Notes under the pieces: model-generated
What the model was told of the DNA's origin: nothing
The model's input: the letters and a program-made list of their open reading frames with translations, nothing else
The model's database searches: none
Origin: Cellvibrio sp. UBA7671
GTDB lineage: Bacteria > Pseudomonadota > Gammaproteobacteria > Pseudomonadales > Cellvibrionaceae
Direction: 5' to 3'
Length of the DNA stretch: 64,000 bases
Assembly: GCA_002483145.1 (NCBI GenBank)
Contig: DLHJ01000019.1
Location: forward strand, 372,001-436,000
Shown: piece after piece, positions 28,026 to 38,079 of the stretch
Layout of the letters: the number at the start of each line of letters is the position of its first letter
How positions within the stretch are numbered: position 1 is the stretch's first letter
Translations under genes and position numbers: made by a program

Positions 28026-29093
28026 ATGACAATTAAAGTGTTGGTTGTGGATGATTCGGCGCTGGTGCGCAGCCTCCTGGCGGAGATCATCCGCGAGACT
28101 TCCGATATGACGCTTGTGGGTGCAGCGCCCGATGCATATGTTGCGCGCGATATGGTGAATGAATTTGCACCTGATGTAATTACCTTGGATATTGAAATGC
28201 CGCGCATGGATGGTTTGGCTTTTTTGGAAAAGTTAATGAAGGCGCGCCCCACACCTGTGGTAATGATTTCAACCCTGACTGAAGCCGGTGCAGAGGCAAC
28301 CTTGCATGCATTGGAGTTAGGCGCGGTTGATTTTATTCCCAAGCCAAAATTGGGTGTCACCAGTGGTATTCGTGAATACGCCGAGTTGATTGTAGAAAAA
28401 ATTCGTGCGGCAGCGGCGGTGCGGGTGAAAGCCAGTGTTAAGAAAAGCCAACCGGATATATCACCAAACCAAAAAGCTGTGATATCAGGGCGCTTGCAAA
28501 GTACTGAAAAAATAATTGCAATAGGTGCCTCAACCGGTGGCACAGAGGCGATTAAAGATTTATTGATGCAATTACCTACTGCCGTACCTGGAATTGTGAT
28601 GACCCAGCACATGCCTGCTGGTTTTACCCGCACCTATGCTGAACGTTTAAATAAAGTGACGCGCTTGCATGTGGTGGAAGCAAAAGGCGGCGAGCGTATT
28701 TTACCTGGGCACGCTTTTTTAGCGCCCGGTGGTCATCATTTGGTGGTGGTGCGCTCGGGAGCGGATTATATCGTGAAGCTATCTGACGCCGAACCTGTGC
28801 ATCGTCACCGGCCTGCGGTGGATGTGATGATGGAATCTGTGGCGTTGGCCGGTGGTAAAAATGTGTTGGGGGTGTTGCTAACCGGTATGGGTAAAGACGG
28901 CGCCAAGGGCATGTTGGATATTCGCAATCAGGGTGGTTATACCTTCGCGCAGGATGAGGCGAGCTGTGTTGTTTACGGCATGCCGAAAGAGGCGGTGATT
29001 ATAGGTGGAGTCGATCAGGTAGTCGCCTTGGAGCGGATGGGGGCAGCGCTGTTAGATAAAATTAACACTATGGGCAGCGGCAATCGTTTGTAA
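28026..29093 (+). CDS. cheB: CheB methylesterase response regulator
   Basis: This protein of about 355 residues has an N-terminal receiver (D55 in VITLDIEMPRMDG, PKPKLG) and a C-terminal methylesterase. The catalytic triad is visible: S169 (IGASTGGTEA), H195 (TQHMPAGFT) and D291 (LTGMGKDGA). It demethylates and deamidates receptors when phosphorylated by CheA, opposing CheR. The frame is open from a GTG at 28011; ATG at 28026 gives the usual MTIKVLVVDDSA start. It is the last gene of the cluster, facing the histidine-kinase-like gene. Confidence 0.95.
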   Translation: MTIKVLVVDDSALVRSLLAEIIRETSDMTLVGAAPDAYVARDMVNEFAPDVITLDIEMPRMDGLAFLEKLMKARPTPVVMISTLTEAGAEATLHALELGAVDFIPKPKLGVTSGIREYAELIVEKIRAAAAVRVKASVKKSQPDISPNQKAVISGRLQSTEKIIAIGASTGGTEAIKDLLMQLPTAVPGIVMTQHMPAGFTRTYAERLNKVTRLHVVEAKGGERILPGHAFLAPGGHHLVVVRSGADYIVKLSDAEPVHRHRPAVDVMMESVALAGGKNVLGVLLTGMGKDGAKGMLDIRNQGGYTFAQDEASCVVYGMPKEAVIIGGVDQVVALERMGAALLDKINTMGSGNRL

Positions 29094-29116
29094 TATCCCA
29101 CTAGGGATCAATCCCG

Positions 29117-31408
29117 CTATGCGAATTGTTTAAATGCCTGCGGGAACTCCACGACAAAATAATATTCCTCATTCTTGTTTTCCATATCCTTTTTCTCTAT
29201 GTAAATATTTCCGTGCATTTTTTCAATAATTTCTTTTGCAATCGCAAGGCCCAAGTCACCTTCGGCATACTGTTCCTGATTGATTGGCTCGCCATGCCGG
29301 CCAAAATACAGCGTTAGATTTTTGCGGATATTTTCGGAGAGTGTTTTGCCTCCAATGCTAAAGCTGATTTTAACCCGGCTGCGCTCTTCATTCACTCGAA
29401 TCTGAAGCTCACTTTTGGGATCGGTCAATTTTACAGCGTATTGCAGTAGTTGCGCCAAAGCTTGATAAAAGCGCGAGCTGTCAGTGTGGATAGTGAGGTC
29501 GTTCGCAGCGGCTTTTATTGACATGCTGCACTGGTATATGTCGCTATAGACTTTATTGCGTCTTAATGTCTCTTCAAGCAGCGGTAGTACCATTTGAGTC
29601 TGTAATTTAAAGGCAGCCTCTCCATTGGAAAGGTTTTGCACCTCAATTAAATCATTCATTAGTTTTTGTAATTTAATACTGTTGTTCTTGGCGATGGTGA
29701 CCGCGTGCTGGAATGATTCAGGGAGAGCGTCTGGATCATTGGTTTGTAACAGGCTAATCGCTTCAGCAATCACGTTTAAAGGTCCGAGAATTTCTTTGCT
29801 GGCGGCACTGATAAATTGGCTGCGCAAACTATCAACCCGTCTTTTTTCAGTGATATCGCGCACTATGCCAATAAAAATCGGCTCCCCATTTTGGAATACC
29901 CGCGACACCATTAAATCCATAGGAAACTCATCGCCATTACGTCGTAATCCACTGACCTCACGTCCGATGCCGAGAATATTCTTTTTGCCCGTTTTCAGAT
30001 GATTTTTTAGGTAGTCATTGTGCTGTGATTTGTGCGGCTCCGGCATGAGCTCGCTGACATTCTTGCCGATAATCTGCTTGGCGCGATACCCAAAAATAGT
30101 TTCGGCCGCATGATTAAAACTTTGGATAATCCCCTCTTTTGATATGGTGATGATACCGTCAGCAATATCATTGAGGATTGTTTGCGTGTGTTGGGTGCTG
30201 GCTTCCAACGCGGCCTTGTCATGCGCATGTTGTTGCTCGTGATTCATGGTTTGCACAAATTGCGCGATGCTTTTAAGGATGGGCTCCAGCTCTTCGGCGG
30301 TTTGGGTAGTGTAACCAAGGGGCGAATTAGCCAGCCCGAGAATAGCAATTTGTTCGCGCCCACTGAATATAGGAATACCAATAAAACTGCCGATGGCCGG
30401 GTGCCCTTGGGGCAAGGTGCCTGCGCGCATGTCGCGTGCAAGGTTGGGGCTGATAATGGGTTTGTCCGAGCGCATAATCATGCCAAACATATTGTCCAGA
30501 TTGCGGTATTCACCATTTTCCGGCAGGTTGGTCGCACGGAAGTTTTCTAATATACGGTCCTCTTTTTTATGGCTGCCAAATACCAGAGCGCACATATAAG
30601 GTTTTTTTTCCGAGTCTTTTTTTACTTGGCCAATAAAACCTAACTCGCTGTGGCAAATTGGCAGAGTCTCGTGTAGCAGCGTACTGAGTGCAGTTTTTAT
30701 GTCGCCATCACTAATGTAAATGGATTGGGCGTTATTGATAATTTTTTCCAGTTTTTGTTTGTGATTTAATTTGTTGGTGAGCTGCAATAAGCGAAAGTTT
30801 TTATTGAGTTGATCTTCCATGTTGTGACGTGCACGTGTGGAGCTGGCGATAACAAAAAAGATAAATAACAAACTCATGCCAGTCATGGCGATGGCGGTTG
30901 GGCCATCTTCTAAAAAAATCATCACACTGAGCGGGGAGATGGCGAGAACCACAAAGCCCAGCGATGAATATTTATCGACATTCAGTGATGTCATCGAGCC
31001 GCTCGCTACGCCCGCGAGGGAAAATGCCAGAAGCGCTTGATAAATAGTGTCATCGTGTGCGAACAATAAAATCGCAGCCATGCCCCAAGCCGCTCCGGTT
31101 AGCCATACACCGATACGGAAGCAGCTCATCCAAAAAAGTGTGGAGTAGAGTTGGTGCACGTTGTGCCAGAATATCCACAGAATCAGTCGCGCCAGCAAAG
31201 AGCCGCCCAATAATAGGTTCCATAAAATAATTTCTGCCTGGCCAATGACTTTCCAATGCGAGATGCTGAGGATCAGTGCGATGATGATGGAGGAGAGCAG
31301 CGATATCGGCAGGCTATGGTAGAGCGAGCGCATTTGTTCGTCAGCCAGCGTAAACTGGCTGAGTGCCTCATCGTCTATAGGTTGCTGTAATAGCGTCTTC
31401 TCGGGCAT
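29117..31408 (-). CDS. Membrane GAF-PAS histidine-kinase-like protein with degenerate catalytic motifs (probable pseudokinase)
   Basis: This is a 763-residue protein. The N-terminal 200 residues contain about six or seven hydrophobic segments (MASE-like membrane sensor). A GAF domain (about 225-395: FIGQVKK..., GSFIGIPIFSGREQIAILGLAN), a PAS with PAC (about 410-525: ILNDIADGIITISKEG, FPMDLMVSRVF) and a HisKA/HATPase-like end follow. The H-box reads FISAASKEILGPL, with Lys538 where the phospho-acceptor His is expected. The N-box reads QALAQLLQYAVKLT without its Asn residues, and the G1 DxGxG is not recognisable (SFSIGGKTLSENI), while GLAIAKEIIEKMHG (G2) remains. It is therefore unlikely to be an active kinase and may be a scaffold or allosteric partner. 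Convergent with cheB. Confidence 0.88.
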   Translation of the reverse strand: MPEKTLLQQPIDDEALSQFTLADEQMRSLYHSLPISLLSSIIIALILSISHWKVIGQAEIILWNLLLGGSLLARLILWIFWHNVHQLYSTLFWMSCFRIGVWLTGAAWGMAAILLFAHDDTIYQALLAFSLAGVASGSMTSLNVDKYSSLGFVVLAISPLSVMIFLEDGPTAIAMTGMSLLFIFFVIASSTRARHNMEDQLNKNFRLLQLTNKLNHKQKLEKIINNAQSIYISDGDIKTALSTLLHETLPICHSELGFIGQVKKDSEKKPYMCALVFGSHKKEDRILENFRATNLPENGEYRNLDNMFGMIMRSDKPIISPNLARDMRAGTLPQGHPAIGSFIGIPIFSGREQIAILGLANSPLGYTTQTAEELEPILKSIAQFVQTMNHEQQHAHDKAALEASTQHTQTILNDIADGIITISKEGIIQSFNHAAETIFGYRAKQIIGKNVSELMPEPHKSQHNDYLKNHLKTGKKNILGIGREVSGLRRNGDEFPMDLMVSRVFQNGEPIFIGIVRDITEKRRVDSLRSQFISAASKEILGPLNVIAEAISLLQTNDPDALPESFQHAVTIAKNNSIKLQKLMNDLIEVQNLSNGEAAFKLQTQMVLPLLEETLRRNKVYSDIYQCSMSIKAAANDLTIHTDSSRFYQALAQLLQYAVKLTDPKSELQIRVNEERSRVKISFSIGGKTLSENIRKNLTLYFGRHGEPINQEQYAEGDLGLAIAKEIIEKMHGNIYIEKKDMENKNEEYYFVVEFPQAFKQFA

Positions 31409-31616
31409 TGAATATTCCGTTAATCAACTGGTGTAGGTTGTAGGAGGGCACGGGAGTGGTTGCGATGGAACTGGTATAAGCTGCTGTGAGTATAGAACAG
31501 CTTGTGCTGGTTTCTAGTGTGTCATCTTGATCATCTTAGATGTTCTTGCGACTGCGGCCTATTACAAGTTATTACCCGATTTTTTGATTTAAGTACTGTT
31601 CGATACGAGGTGAATA

Positions 31617-31976
31617 ATGAGTAGTTTAAGTGAGAAAAACTGTAGCGCTTGCCGCGCTGATTCGCCCCTGCTCAGCGAGGTCGATTTGCAAGCGGCGCTG
31701 CTACAGTTGCCGGAGTGGGCGGTGGAAATCGTGGCGGGGGTTAATCAGCTTACGCGCACCTATCGTTTTAACAATTTTGTGCAGGCCATGGCGTTTACCC
31801 AGGCGGTGGGGGCGTTGGCGGAGGAATATGGCCACCACCCTGCACTGTTAACCGAGTGGGGCAAGGTAAAGGTGAGCTGGTGGACACATAAGATTCGTGG
31901 CTTGCATGAAAATGATGTGATTATGGCGGCTAAAACTGAACAGTTATTTCATGCAAGGTTTGCCGCTGGTGTTTAA
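31617..31976 (+). CDS. phhB: Pterin-4a-carbinolamine dehydratase
   Basis: This is a 119-residue PCD-family protein. The catalytic segment EEYGHHPALLTEWGKVKVSWWTHKIRGLHEND carries the conserved His-His-Pro and the later His. It dehydrates 4a-hydroxytetrahydrobiopterin during regeneration of the pterin cofactor of aromatic amino acid hydroxylases. No phhA is nearby, so its partner enzyme, if any, is elsewhere. GAGGTGAATA directly precedes the ATG. The N-terminus has a CSAC motif not needed for activity. Confidence 0.93.
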   Translation: MSSLSEKNCSACRADSPLLSEVDLQAALLQLPEWAVEIVAGVNQLTRTYRFNNFVQAMAFTQAVGALAEEYGHHPALLTEWGKVKVSWWTHKIRGLHENDVIMAAKTEQLFHARFAAGV

Positions 31977-32004
31977 CAGCGGCGCATTTTAATGAAGGCG
32001 ACTT

Positions 32005-32634
32005 TTAATAAAGTCGATACTGCTCGGGAATTTGTTCGATGCGATCGATCGGCGGGGTGAGTTTGTGCAAGATGCCGTCATGAATATCGTAAATCCAACC
32101 GTGAATAGTTAACTCCTGACCACGCGCCCACGCATTTTGTACAATATTGCTGCGTGAAATATTGTCCACCTGTTGTATTACGTTCAGCTCGCATAGACGG
32201 TTCACGCGCTCATCCTGATCATCCAGTCGATCAAGCACATTTTTGTTGGCGTAGTACACATCGCGAATATTGCGCAACCAGTAATCGATCAGCCCCAGTT
32301 TGTGATTTTCCAGCGCTGCCCTGACACCGCCGCAACCATAGTGGCCGGTAACCATCACATGCTTCACTTTCAAAAACTCTACGGCGTAATTTAATACGGT
32401 CATGCAGTTCAAGTCGGTATGGATAACGACGTTGGCGACATTGCGGTGCACGAAGATCTCGCCGGGTGCCAGATTGAGAATCTGGTTAGCGGGTACACGG
32501 CTATCGGAGCAACCTATCCACAAATATTCCGGGGCTTGCTGCTTGGCCAGATTGGAAAAAAAGTCAGGCTCCTTACGTCTGATGTCTTCTGCCCATTTCA
32601 CGTTGGCGGCAAACAGGCTATCTAAATCACTCAT
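32005..32634 (-). CDS. can: Beta-class carbonic anhydrase
   Basis: This is a 209-residue cytoplasmic beta-carbonic anhydrase that interconverts CO2 and bicarbonate. Zinc ligands C42, H98 and C101 are in CSDSR and TGHYGCGG; the D44-R46 dyad is present. The frame is open to 32868, but the ATG at 32634 follows GGGGAGAATGCC and gives the usual MSDLDSLFAANVKWAEDI start, so the longer reading is rejected. It is divergent from sbcB, which starts 152 bases away. Confidence 0.95.
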   Translation of the reverse strand: MSDLDSLFAANVKWAEDIRRKEPDFFSNLAKQQAPEYLWIGCSDSRVPANQILNLAPGEIFVHRNVANVVIHTDLNCMTVLNYAVEFLKVKHVMVTGHYGCGGVRAALENHKLGLIDYWLRNIRDVYYANKNVLDRLDDQDERVNRLCELNVIQQVDNISRSNIVQNAWARGQELTIHGWIYDIHDGILHKLTPPIDRIEQIPEQYRLY

Positions 32635-32786
32635 GGCATTCTCCCCGTGGACACTTACAAAATTCAAAATTGTGGTGTGGCTTTGCGACGCAAAAATCAG
32701 GCCGCAGTATAGGGGAAAGCGAAGGTCGAGTGTTACATTGTGCTTTTTCTTAGGCTTGATCCGGATAATCTGAAGGGATAAAAACA

Positions 32787-34265
32787 ATGAAGCCCGCTGT
32801 GCAAAGTACCCTCTACTGGCATGATTACGAAACCTGGGGCGAAACCCCTGGGCTTGATAAACCCTCACAATTTGCCGGTATTCGCACCGATGAGGAATTA
32901 AATATCCTCGGTGAGCCGCTGATGATCTATTGCAAACCTGCGCATGATTTATTGCCCAAACCGGAGGCCTGTTTGATCACTGGTCTGCTTCCACAGGTGG
33001 CGGAAGAGCGCGGCCTGCCGGAGTGCGAATTTATCGCGGCGATCCATGCGGAATTAGCCCGCCCCGGCACCTGCGGCGTGGGTTACAACTCCATTCGTTT
33101 TGACGATGAAGTTACGCGCTATATGCTCTACCGCAATTTTTATGATCCCTATGAACGCGAGTGGCGCAACGGCAATTCGCGCTGGGACATTATCGATATG
33201 GTGCGCATGACCCGCGCCCTGCGTCCCGAGGGCATTGAGTGGCCTAATTACGAGGATGGCCGCCCCTGTTTTAAATTGGAGATGCTGAGTAAAGCCAACA
33301 ACCTCAAGCATGAGGCGGCGCACGATGCGCTCTCGGATGTTTACGCCACTATCGCCGTGGCCAGGCTGATCAAAACCAAACAACCCAAACTGTACGACTA
33401 CGCTTATCGCCTGCGCGATAAACGGTTTGTCGCCAGCCTGATCGATATTGATAGTCATAAACCGCTGCTGCATATCTCGTCGCGCTTCCCCGTTGAAAAT
33501 GGCAATGCGGCGCTGGTCTTGCCGCTGATGATGCATCCCACGAACAAGAATTCGGTGATCGCATTTAACCTGGGCACTGATCCGCAAGCGTTGCTGACCT
33601 TGCCAGTTGATGAGTTGCGCTTGCGTCTATTTACTCGCACGGAGGATTTACCTGAGGGAGTTGAGCGTCTGGCGCTTAAGGAAATCCACTTGAACAAAAC
33701 CCCTATGGTGTTGCCACCGTCGATGTTAGATGACTCGACAGCGCAGCGATTGGCAATTGATAAACCGACCTGTGAACAACACTGGCAAACCTTGCGCAAT
33801 CTCAGTCTCTACGAGCGGCAATCCCTGCAACAGAAGCTTTACCAGCTCTATAGCGGCCAGGAGTTTGCGGAAAAAACCGACCCGGAACAAATGCTCTACA
33901 GCGGTTTTTTTGATGAGCAGGACAAACAGTTGATGGTGCAGGTACGTCAAGCAACGCCTGAGTTACTGTCACGCGAACCATTTGCTTTTCGTGATCCGCG
34001 CTTAAAAGAAATGCTGTTTCGCTACCGCGCACGCAATTTCCCAACTAGTCTTAGCCATGAGGAGCGACAGCGTTGGCTGGCATTTTGCCGCTGGCGGTTA
34101 ACCTCCAAAGAGGCGCAAGCCAGCTTAACCCTGGATGAGTTTTATAAACGCATGCAGCTGCTGGTGGCGGATGAGAACACAACTGAATCGCAACAAGATC
34201 TGTTAAAGCAATTGGCAGTATATGCCGATAAGTTAAAACAGAGCCTTTTTGGACCAGATGTATAA
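32787..34265 (+). CDS. sbcB: Exodeoxyribonuclease I
   Basis: This is a 492-residue ExoI, a processive 3'-5' single-strand DNA exonuclease of recombination and mismatch repair. The DnaQ-like exonuclease motif I (TLYWHDYETWG, with D and E metal ligands), GYNSIRFDDE (motif II) and HDALSDVYATIAVA (motif III) are present, followed by the SH3-like and helical domains (RYRARNFP, W near the C-terminus). Length is slightly above the E. coli enzyme. AAGGGATAAAAACA precedes the ATG. Confidence 0.95.
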   Translation: MKPAVQSTLYWHDYETWGETPGLDKPSQFAGIRTDEELNILGEPLMIYCKPAHDLLPKPEACLITGLLPQVAEERGLPECEFIAAIHAELARPGTCGVGYNSIRFDDEVTRYMLYRNFYDPYEREWRNGNSRWDIIDMVRMTRALRPEGIEWPNYEDGRPCFKLEMLSKANNLKHEAAHDALSDVYATIAVARLIKTKQPKLYDYAYRLRDKRFVASLIDIDSHKPLLHISSRFPVENGNAALVLPLMMHPTNKNSVIAFNLGTDPQALLTLPVDELRLRLFTRTEDLPEGVERLALKEIHLNKTPMVLPPSMLDDSTAQRLAIDKPTCEQHWQTLRNLSLYERQSLQQKLYQLYSGQEFAEKTDPEQMLYSGFFDEQDKQLMVQVRQATPELLSREPFAFRDPRLKEMLFRYRARNFPTSLSHEERQRWLAFCRWRLTSKEAQASLTLDEFYKRMQLLVADENTTESQQDLLKQLAVYADKLKQSLFGPDV

Positions 34266-34414
34266 ATAACGGAGGCGTGTTTAGCAGTAATCACTACAAC
34301 AATGGCCAGATGAATAAATAAGGAAAGGGTCTGGCCGGTACGCATAACTACTTTCCATTAATAATTATATTTTCCATCTTTCACGGGGTGGACCACTATG
34401 TTGGAGGTCAAACA

Positions 34415-36310
34415 ATGTCGGCTCGCTGGTCATTACGCAAGAAAATAAGTGCGTCAGTTGCGGTATCGCTCCTGCTCGTTGGATGCGCAGTTTCCTATCT
34501 CTCATATTCCTCTGCCATGAAGGCGATGGAGATCAATATCAACCGTCAGGTCGCCGGTATTTCCGCGACCTTCAGTAAATACGTCCATGACTGGTTTGCA
34601 CTCAAAGGAAAGGCTCTGGAAGGCTTTCCCGCCAGTGCGACGGAAGAAAGCTACAACGCGCATCTCACCCAGGTAAAAATTTCGGCTGATGTAGACAACA
34701 GTTTCCTGGCCTTTGCCGACGGCAAACTCTACAACGCTAATAATCTGGTGATGGCGCCGGGCAATGATGATCCGCGTGTCTGGGGTTGGTATATAGCAGC
34801 TGTTAAAAACCCGCGCGAAACCTTTATCGATAATCCCTCGGTCGCATCGGCAACAGGGAAAAATGTGGTATCACTCGGGCGTGCGGTAATCAATAGCGAT
34901 GGCAGCATCAAAGCTATTCTCGGCGTTGATGTGGTAATTGATGCAATCGTCCAGCAGCTGCGCGATATCGATTTACCGGGCAACGGTTATATGTTTATCG
35001 CACGCGGCGACAAGGTGTTTTCCCATGCTGACCAAAAGCTGTTGAATAAATCCCTGTTGGATATTTCCGCTGATCTAACCAGTAGCAAACTTGAACAATT
35101 GTTGCGTGCAAAAGATGGTTTATATCTGATTGAATTGGATGGCAAGACCATGCAAATTTTTGCCGACGCCATCCCTGGTACCGATTTGACCCTGATCATG
35201 GTGTTGGAGCGCGAGCTATTAGTCGGTCCCGTCCATTCCACGCTGCTGGGGCAGTTAGCCGCGATTTTGATTTTGCTGGTAGTCACAATATTGGTGCTCA
35301 ACTGGTTTAACGGCGTACTCTTGTTGCCGCTCCACAATGTGTCCCAGTCGCTGTCAGACATTGCATCCGGTGGTGGTGATTTGTCGCGTCGCCTGCCGGT
35401 GACTTCCAATGACGAAGTTGGGTTGTTGGCTGCGAATTTTAATTCGTTTGTCGAGCATATGAATGATCTGGTCAAACATATCCGCACTCAGGCGACTGAC
35501 CTACAGGACAATGCCCGTGCTATGGCCGATTCAGCGGTGACATCCGTGCGTGAGTTGGGGGTACAGCAACAGCAAATCGGCATGGTGGTGCAGGCCATGA
35601 ATGAGATGACCAGCGCGACCCAGGAAATCGCCCATCACGCCGAACACACCGCAGATTCGGTGCGCGAATCAGTCAACAGCGCGAGCGATGGCAAGCAGCA
35701 AGTGGATAAAACCCGCGACTCGATCGTTGTGCTGGCTGAGAAGGTGGAGCAGGCTGGTGGTGTTATTTCTACCCTCAATACGAATGCGCAAAATATCAGC
35801 GGTATTCTCGCTACGATCAAAGGCATCGCTGAGCAGACCAACTTGCTAGCGCTCAACGCGGCGATTGAAGCGGCGCGTGCCGGTGAGCAGGGCAGGGGGT
35901 TTGCAGTGGTGGCGGATGAAGTGCGGGTGCTATCGCAGCGTACCCATGCCAGCACCGAGGAAATTCAGTCTATGATTGGCTCTCTGCAATCGACTGCGCA
36001 AAATGCGGTATCGATCATGGAGGAGGGGCGTCGCCTGGCCACTGGTAGTGTTGATAATGCCGACAACGCCTCCCACTCCCTCGATAAAATTAACGTAGCC
36101 GTAGGTGCAATCAGTGGCATGGCGGTGCAGATTGCCACTGCAGCAGAAGAGCAAAGCCATGTGGTGAAAGAGGTGTTGAATAATATCAACGCGATTAAAC
36201 AAGTGGCTGACAACTCCGCTGAAGTTGCCCACCAAGGTGATGCGCGTGCACAAAGCTTACAGGATTTGGCGCGTGCGCTTAACGCTAAGGTGTCTACCTT
36301 CCGCCTGTAA
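34415..36310 (+). CDS. Methyl-accepting chemotaxis protein with periplasmic dCache domain
   Basis: This 631-residue receptor has an N-terminal membrane helix (ISASVAVSLLLVGCAVSYLSY), a periplasmic double-Cache sensor of about 240 residues (DPRVWGWYIAAV, IDNPSVASATGKNVVSLGRAV, ILGVDVVIDAIV), a second membrane helix near residue 290 (LAAILILLVVTILVLNWF), HAMP, and a signalling hairpin ([34 protein letters not shown]). The Cache motif resembles those of amino-acid-sensing receptors but the ligand is not predictable here. The GTG at 34388 opens the frame; ATG at 34415 is preferred because GGAGG lies 7 bases before it. A terminator follows. Confidence 0.93.
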   Translation: MSARWSLRKKISASVAVSLLLVGCAVSYLSYSSAMKAMEININRQVAGISATFSKYVHDWFALKGKALEGFPASATEESYNAHLTQVKISADVDNSFLAFADGKLYNANNLVMAPGNDDPRVWGWYIAAVKNPRETFIDNPSVASATGKNVVSLGRAVINSDGSIKAILGVDVVIDAIVQQLRDIDLPGNGYMFIARGDKVFSHADQKLLNKSLLDISADLTSSKLEQLLRAKDGLYLIELDGKTMQIFADAIPGTDLTLIMVLERELLVGPVHSTLLGQLAAILILLVVTILVLNWFNGVLLLPLHNVSQSLSDIASGGGDLSRRLPVTSNDEVGLLAANFNSFVEHMNDLVKHIRTQATDLQDNARAMADSAVTSVRELGVQQQQIGMVVQAMNEMTSATQEIAHHAEHTADSVRESVNSASDGKQQVDKTRDSIVVLAEKVEQAGGVISTLNTNAQNISGILATIKGIAEQTNLLALNAAIEAARAGEQGRGFAVVADEVRVLSQRTHASTEEIQSMIGSLQSTAQNAVSIMEEGRRLATGSVDNADNASHSLDKINVAVGAISGMAVQIATAAEEQSHVVKEVLNNINAIKQVADNSAEVAHQGDARAQSLQDLARALNAKVSTFRL

Positions 36311-36338
36311 AAATTGCTGAATTTATTCGCACAGCAGA

Positions 36339-36366
36339 AGCAGCCCATAAGGCTGCTTTTGTTTTT
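36339..36366 (+). terminator. Intrinsic terminator downstream of the dCache MCP
   Basis: AGCAGCC and GGCTGCT arms around a 5-base loop, followed by TTTGTTTTT. Confidence 0.82.
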
Positions 36367-36543
36367 GGAGTAGGGGGTTAGCTAATGGCTGAGAGCTATT
36401 TTCATTTAGCGCTAAAAGCAGTGATTTAGCCGTCGCAAGTGTGGGAATTTGGCCGGCTTGCGAGTACAATCCCGCGCCCAAGTAGGTACTGGTCTATGGC
36501 TTGTGCCCGGTGAATTGTCAACGAGTTATAGCGGGAGCTTCCC

Positions 36544-37761
36544 ATGTCATCTATCAAGAAAGTCGTGTTGGCCTATTCCGGTGGCCTCGATACCTCAGTT
36601 ATCGTCAAATGGCTGCAAGAAAACTACAACTGTGAAGTAATCACCTTTACCGCTGACATAGGTCAGGGTGAAGAAGTAGAGCCAGCGCGTGCTAAAGCCG
36701 AAGCGCTTGGTGTTAAGCAAATTTATATCGACGATCTGCGTGAAGAATTTGTCCGCGATTTTGTATTCCCTATGTTCCGCGCTAACACTATTTACGAAGG
36801 TGAATATCTGCTCGGTACGTCTATTGCTCGCCCATTGATCGCCAAGCGTTTGATTGAAATCGCCAACGAAGTGGGTGCAGATGCAATTTCCCATGGCGCT
36901 ACCGGTAAAGGTAATGACCAAGTTCGTTTTGAACTGGGTGCCTACGCACTTAAGCCAGGTATCAAAGTAATCGCCCCATGGCGTGAGTGGGATCTGACTT
37001 CCCGCGAAACCCTGATGGCTTATTGTGAGAAGCACAATATTCCTGTTGATTACTCCAAGAAGAAAAAATCACCTTACTCTATGGATGCTAACCTGCTGCA
37101 CATCTCTTACGAAGGCAAAGTTCTGGAAAACCCATGGACTGAAGCTGAAGAAGATATGTGGCGCTGGACTGTTGCTCCTGAAGCAGCTCCGGATAAAGCG
37201 ACATACCTTGAATTGACTTACGAAAAAGGCGATATCGTTGCTATAGATGGCAAACCAATGTCTCCCGCTACCGTACTGGCTTACTTGAACAAAGTAGGCG
37301 GTGAGAACGGTGTTGGTCGTCTGGATATTGTAGAGAATCGCTACGTAGGCATGAAATCTCGCGGCTGCTATGAAACTCCTGGTGGCACCATCATGATGCG
37401 TGCGCACCGTGCGATTGAATCTATCACCTTGGACCGTGAAGTTGCCCACTTGAAGGACAGCTTGATTCCCAAGTATGCGGACATGATTTACAACGGCTAC
37501 TGGTGGAGTCCTGAGCGTCTTATGATGCAGGCGATGATTGATCAGTCACAAGTGCATGTGAATGGCGATGTGCGTGTGAAGCTGTATAAAGGTTCTGTAA
37601 GTGTGGTTGGCCGTCGTTCTCCCGACAGTCTGTTTGACGAAAAAATAGCGACCTTCGAAGACGATGCCGGTGCATACAACCAGAAAGATGCAGAAGGCTT
37701 CATTAAACTGAATGCGCTGCGTATGCGTATTGCTGCTAACAAAGGTCGTTCTCTCAAGTAA
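36544..37761 (+). CDS. argG: Argininosuccinate synthase
   Basis: This is a 405-residue argininosuccinate synthase, joining citrulline and aspartate with ATP in arginine biosynthesis. The ATP-binding P-loop [10 protein letters not shown] is at the N-terminus; [13 protein letters not shown] and [13 protein letters not shown] are family signatures. It appears as a single gene between an MCP and the cbb3 operon. GGGAGCTTCCC precedes the ATG. An inverted repeat (TCGCAAG 36433-36439, CTTGCGA 36457-36463) just upstream of a TACAAT box may be part of its control region. Confidence 0.96.
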   Translation: MSSIKKVVLAYSGGLDTSVIVKWLQENYNCEVITFTADIGQGEEVEPARAKAEALGVKQIYIDDLREEFVRDFVFPMFRANTIYEGEYLLGTSIARPLIAKRLIEIANEVGADAISHGATGKGNDQVRFELGAYALKPGIKVIAPWREWDLTSRETLMAYCEKHNIPVDYSKKKKSPYSMDANLLHISYEGKVLENPWTEAEEDMWRWTVAPEAAPDKATYLELTYEKGDIVAIDGKPMSPATVLAYLNKVGGENGVGRLDIVENRYVGMKSRGCYETPGGTIMMRAHRAIESITLDREVAHLKDSLIPKYADMIYNGYWWSPERLMMQAMIDQSQVHVNGDVRVKLYKGSVSVVGRRSPDSLFDEKIATFEDDAGAYNQKDAEGFIKLNALRMRIAANKGRSLK

Positions 37762-37883
37762 AACAGTTCATTAAAACATTGTGGCACCTGCATCCACTTG
37801 CAGATGCGGGTTGCCAATTAATGACCTATTGTGGATCTATTGATCAAAAGCGCTCTGTTCGCAGGTAAAAGCGCATAAATTAT

Positions 37884-37897
37884 TTGATAAATATCAA
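37884..37897. promoter_or_regulatory. Anr/FNR box upstream of the cbb3 oxidase operon
   Basis: TTGAT, AAAT, ATCAA is a perfect match to the FNR/Anr consensus TTGAT-N4-ATCAA. It is 182 bases upstream of ccoN in a 318-base intergenic region that contains no gene. Low-oxygen activation of cbb3 genes by this regulator class is well established. Confidence 0.88.
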
Positions 37898-38079
37898 TCC
37901 TGTACCGACAAGGGTGAGACAAATTGCCGCTCATAAGGCAAAATGCCGCACCTAAAGTAGGGTTATAGGCTTGCTATAAATTGGCCTTTTACAAAGATAG
38001 TGCCGTGTTGCTCCGGGCGATAAGTAGCGCTGACAGAGACAAAAAGTTTTCATTTTTCTTTAAGTAATAGGAAAGTCCT

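Noticed and set aside
32635-32868. N-terminal extension of carbonic anhydrase
   Set aside because: It would overlap the sbcB start, has no family counterpart, and the ATG at 32634 has a strong Shine-Dalgarno.
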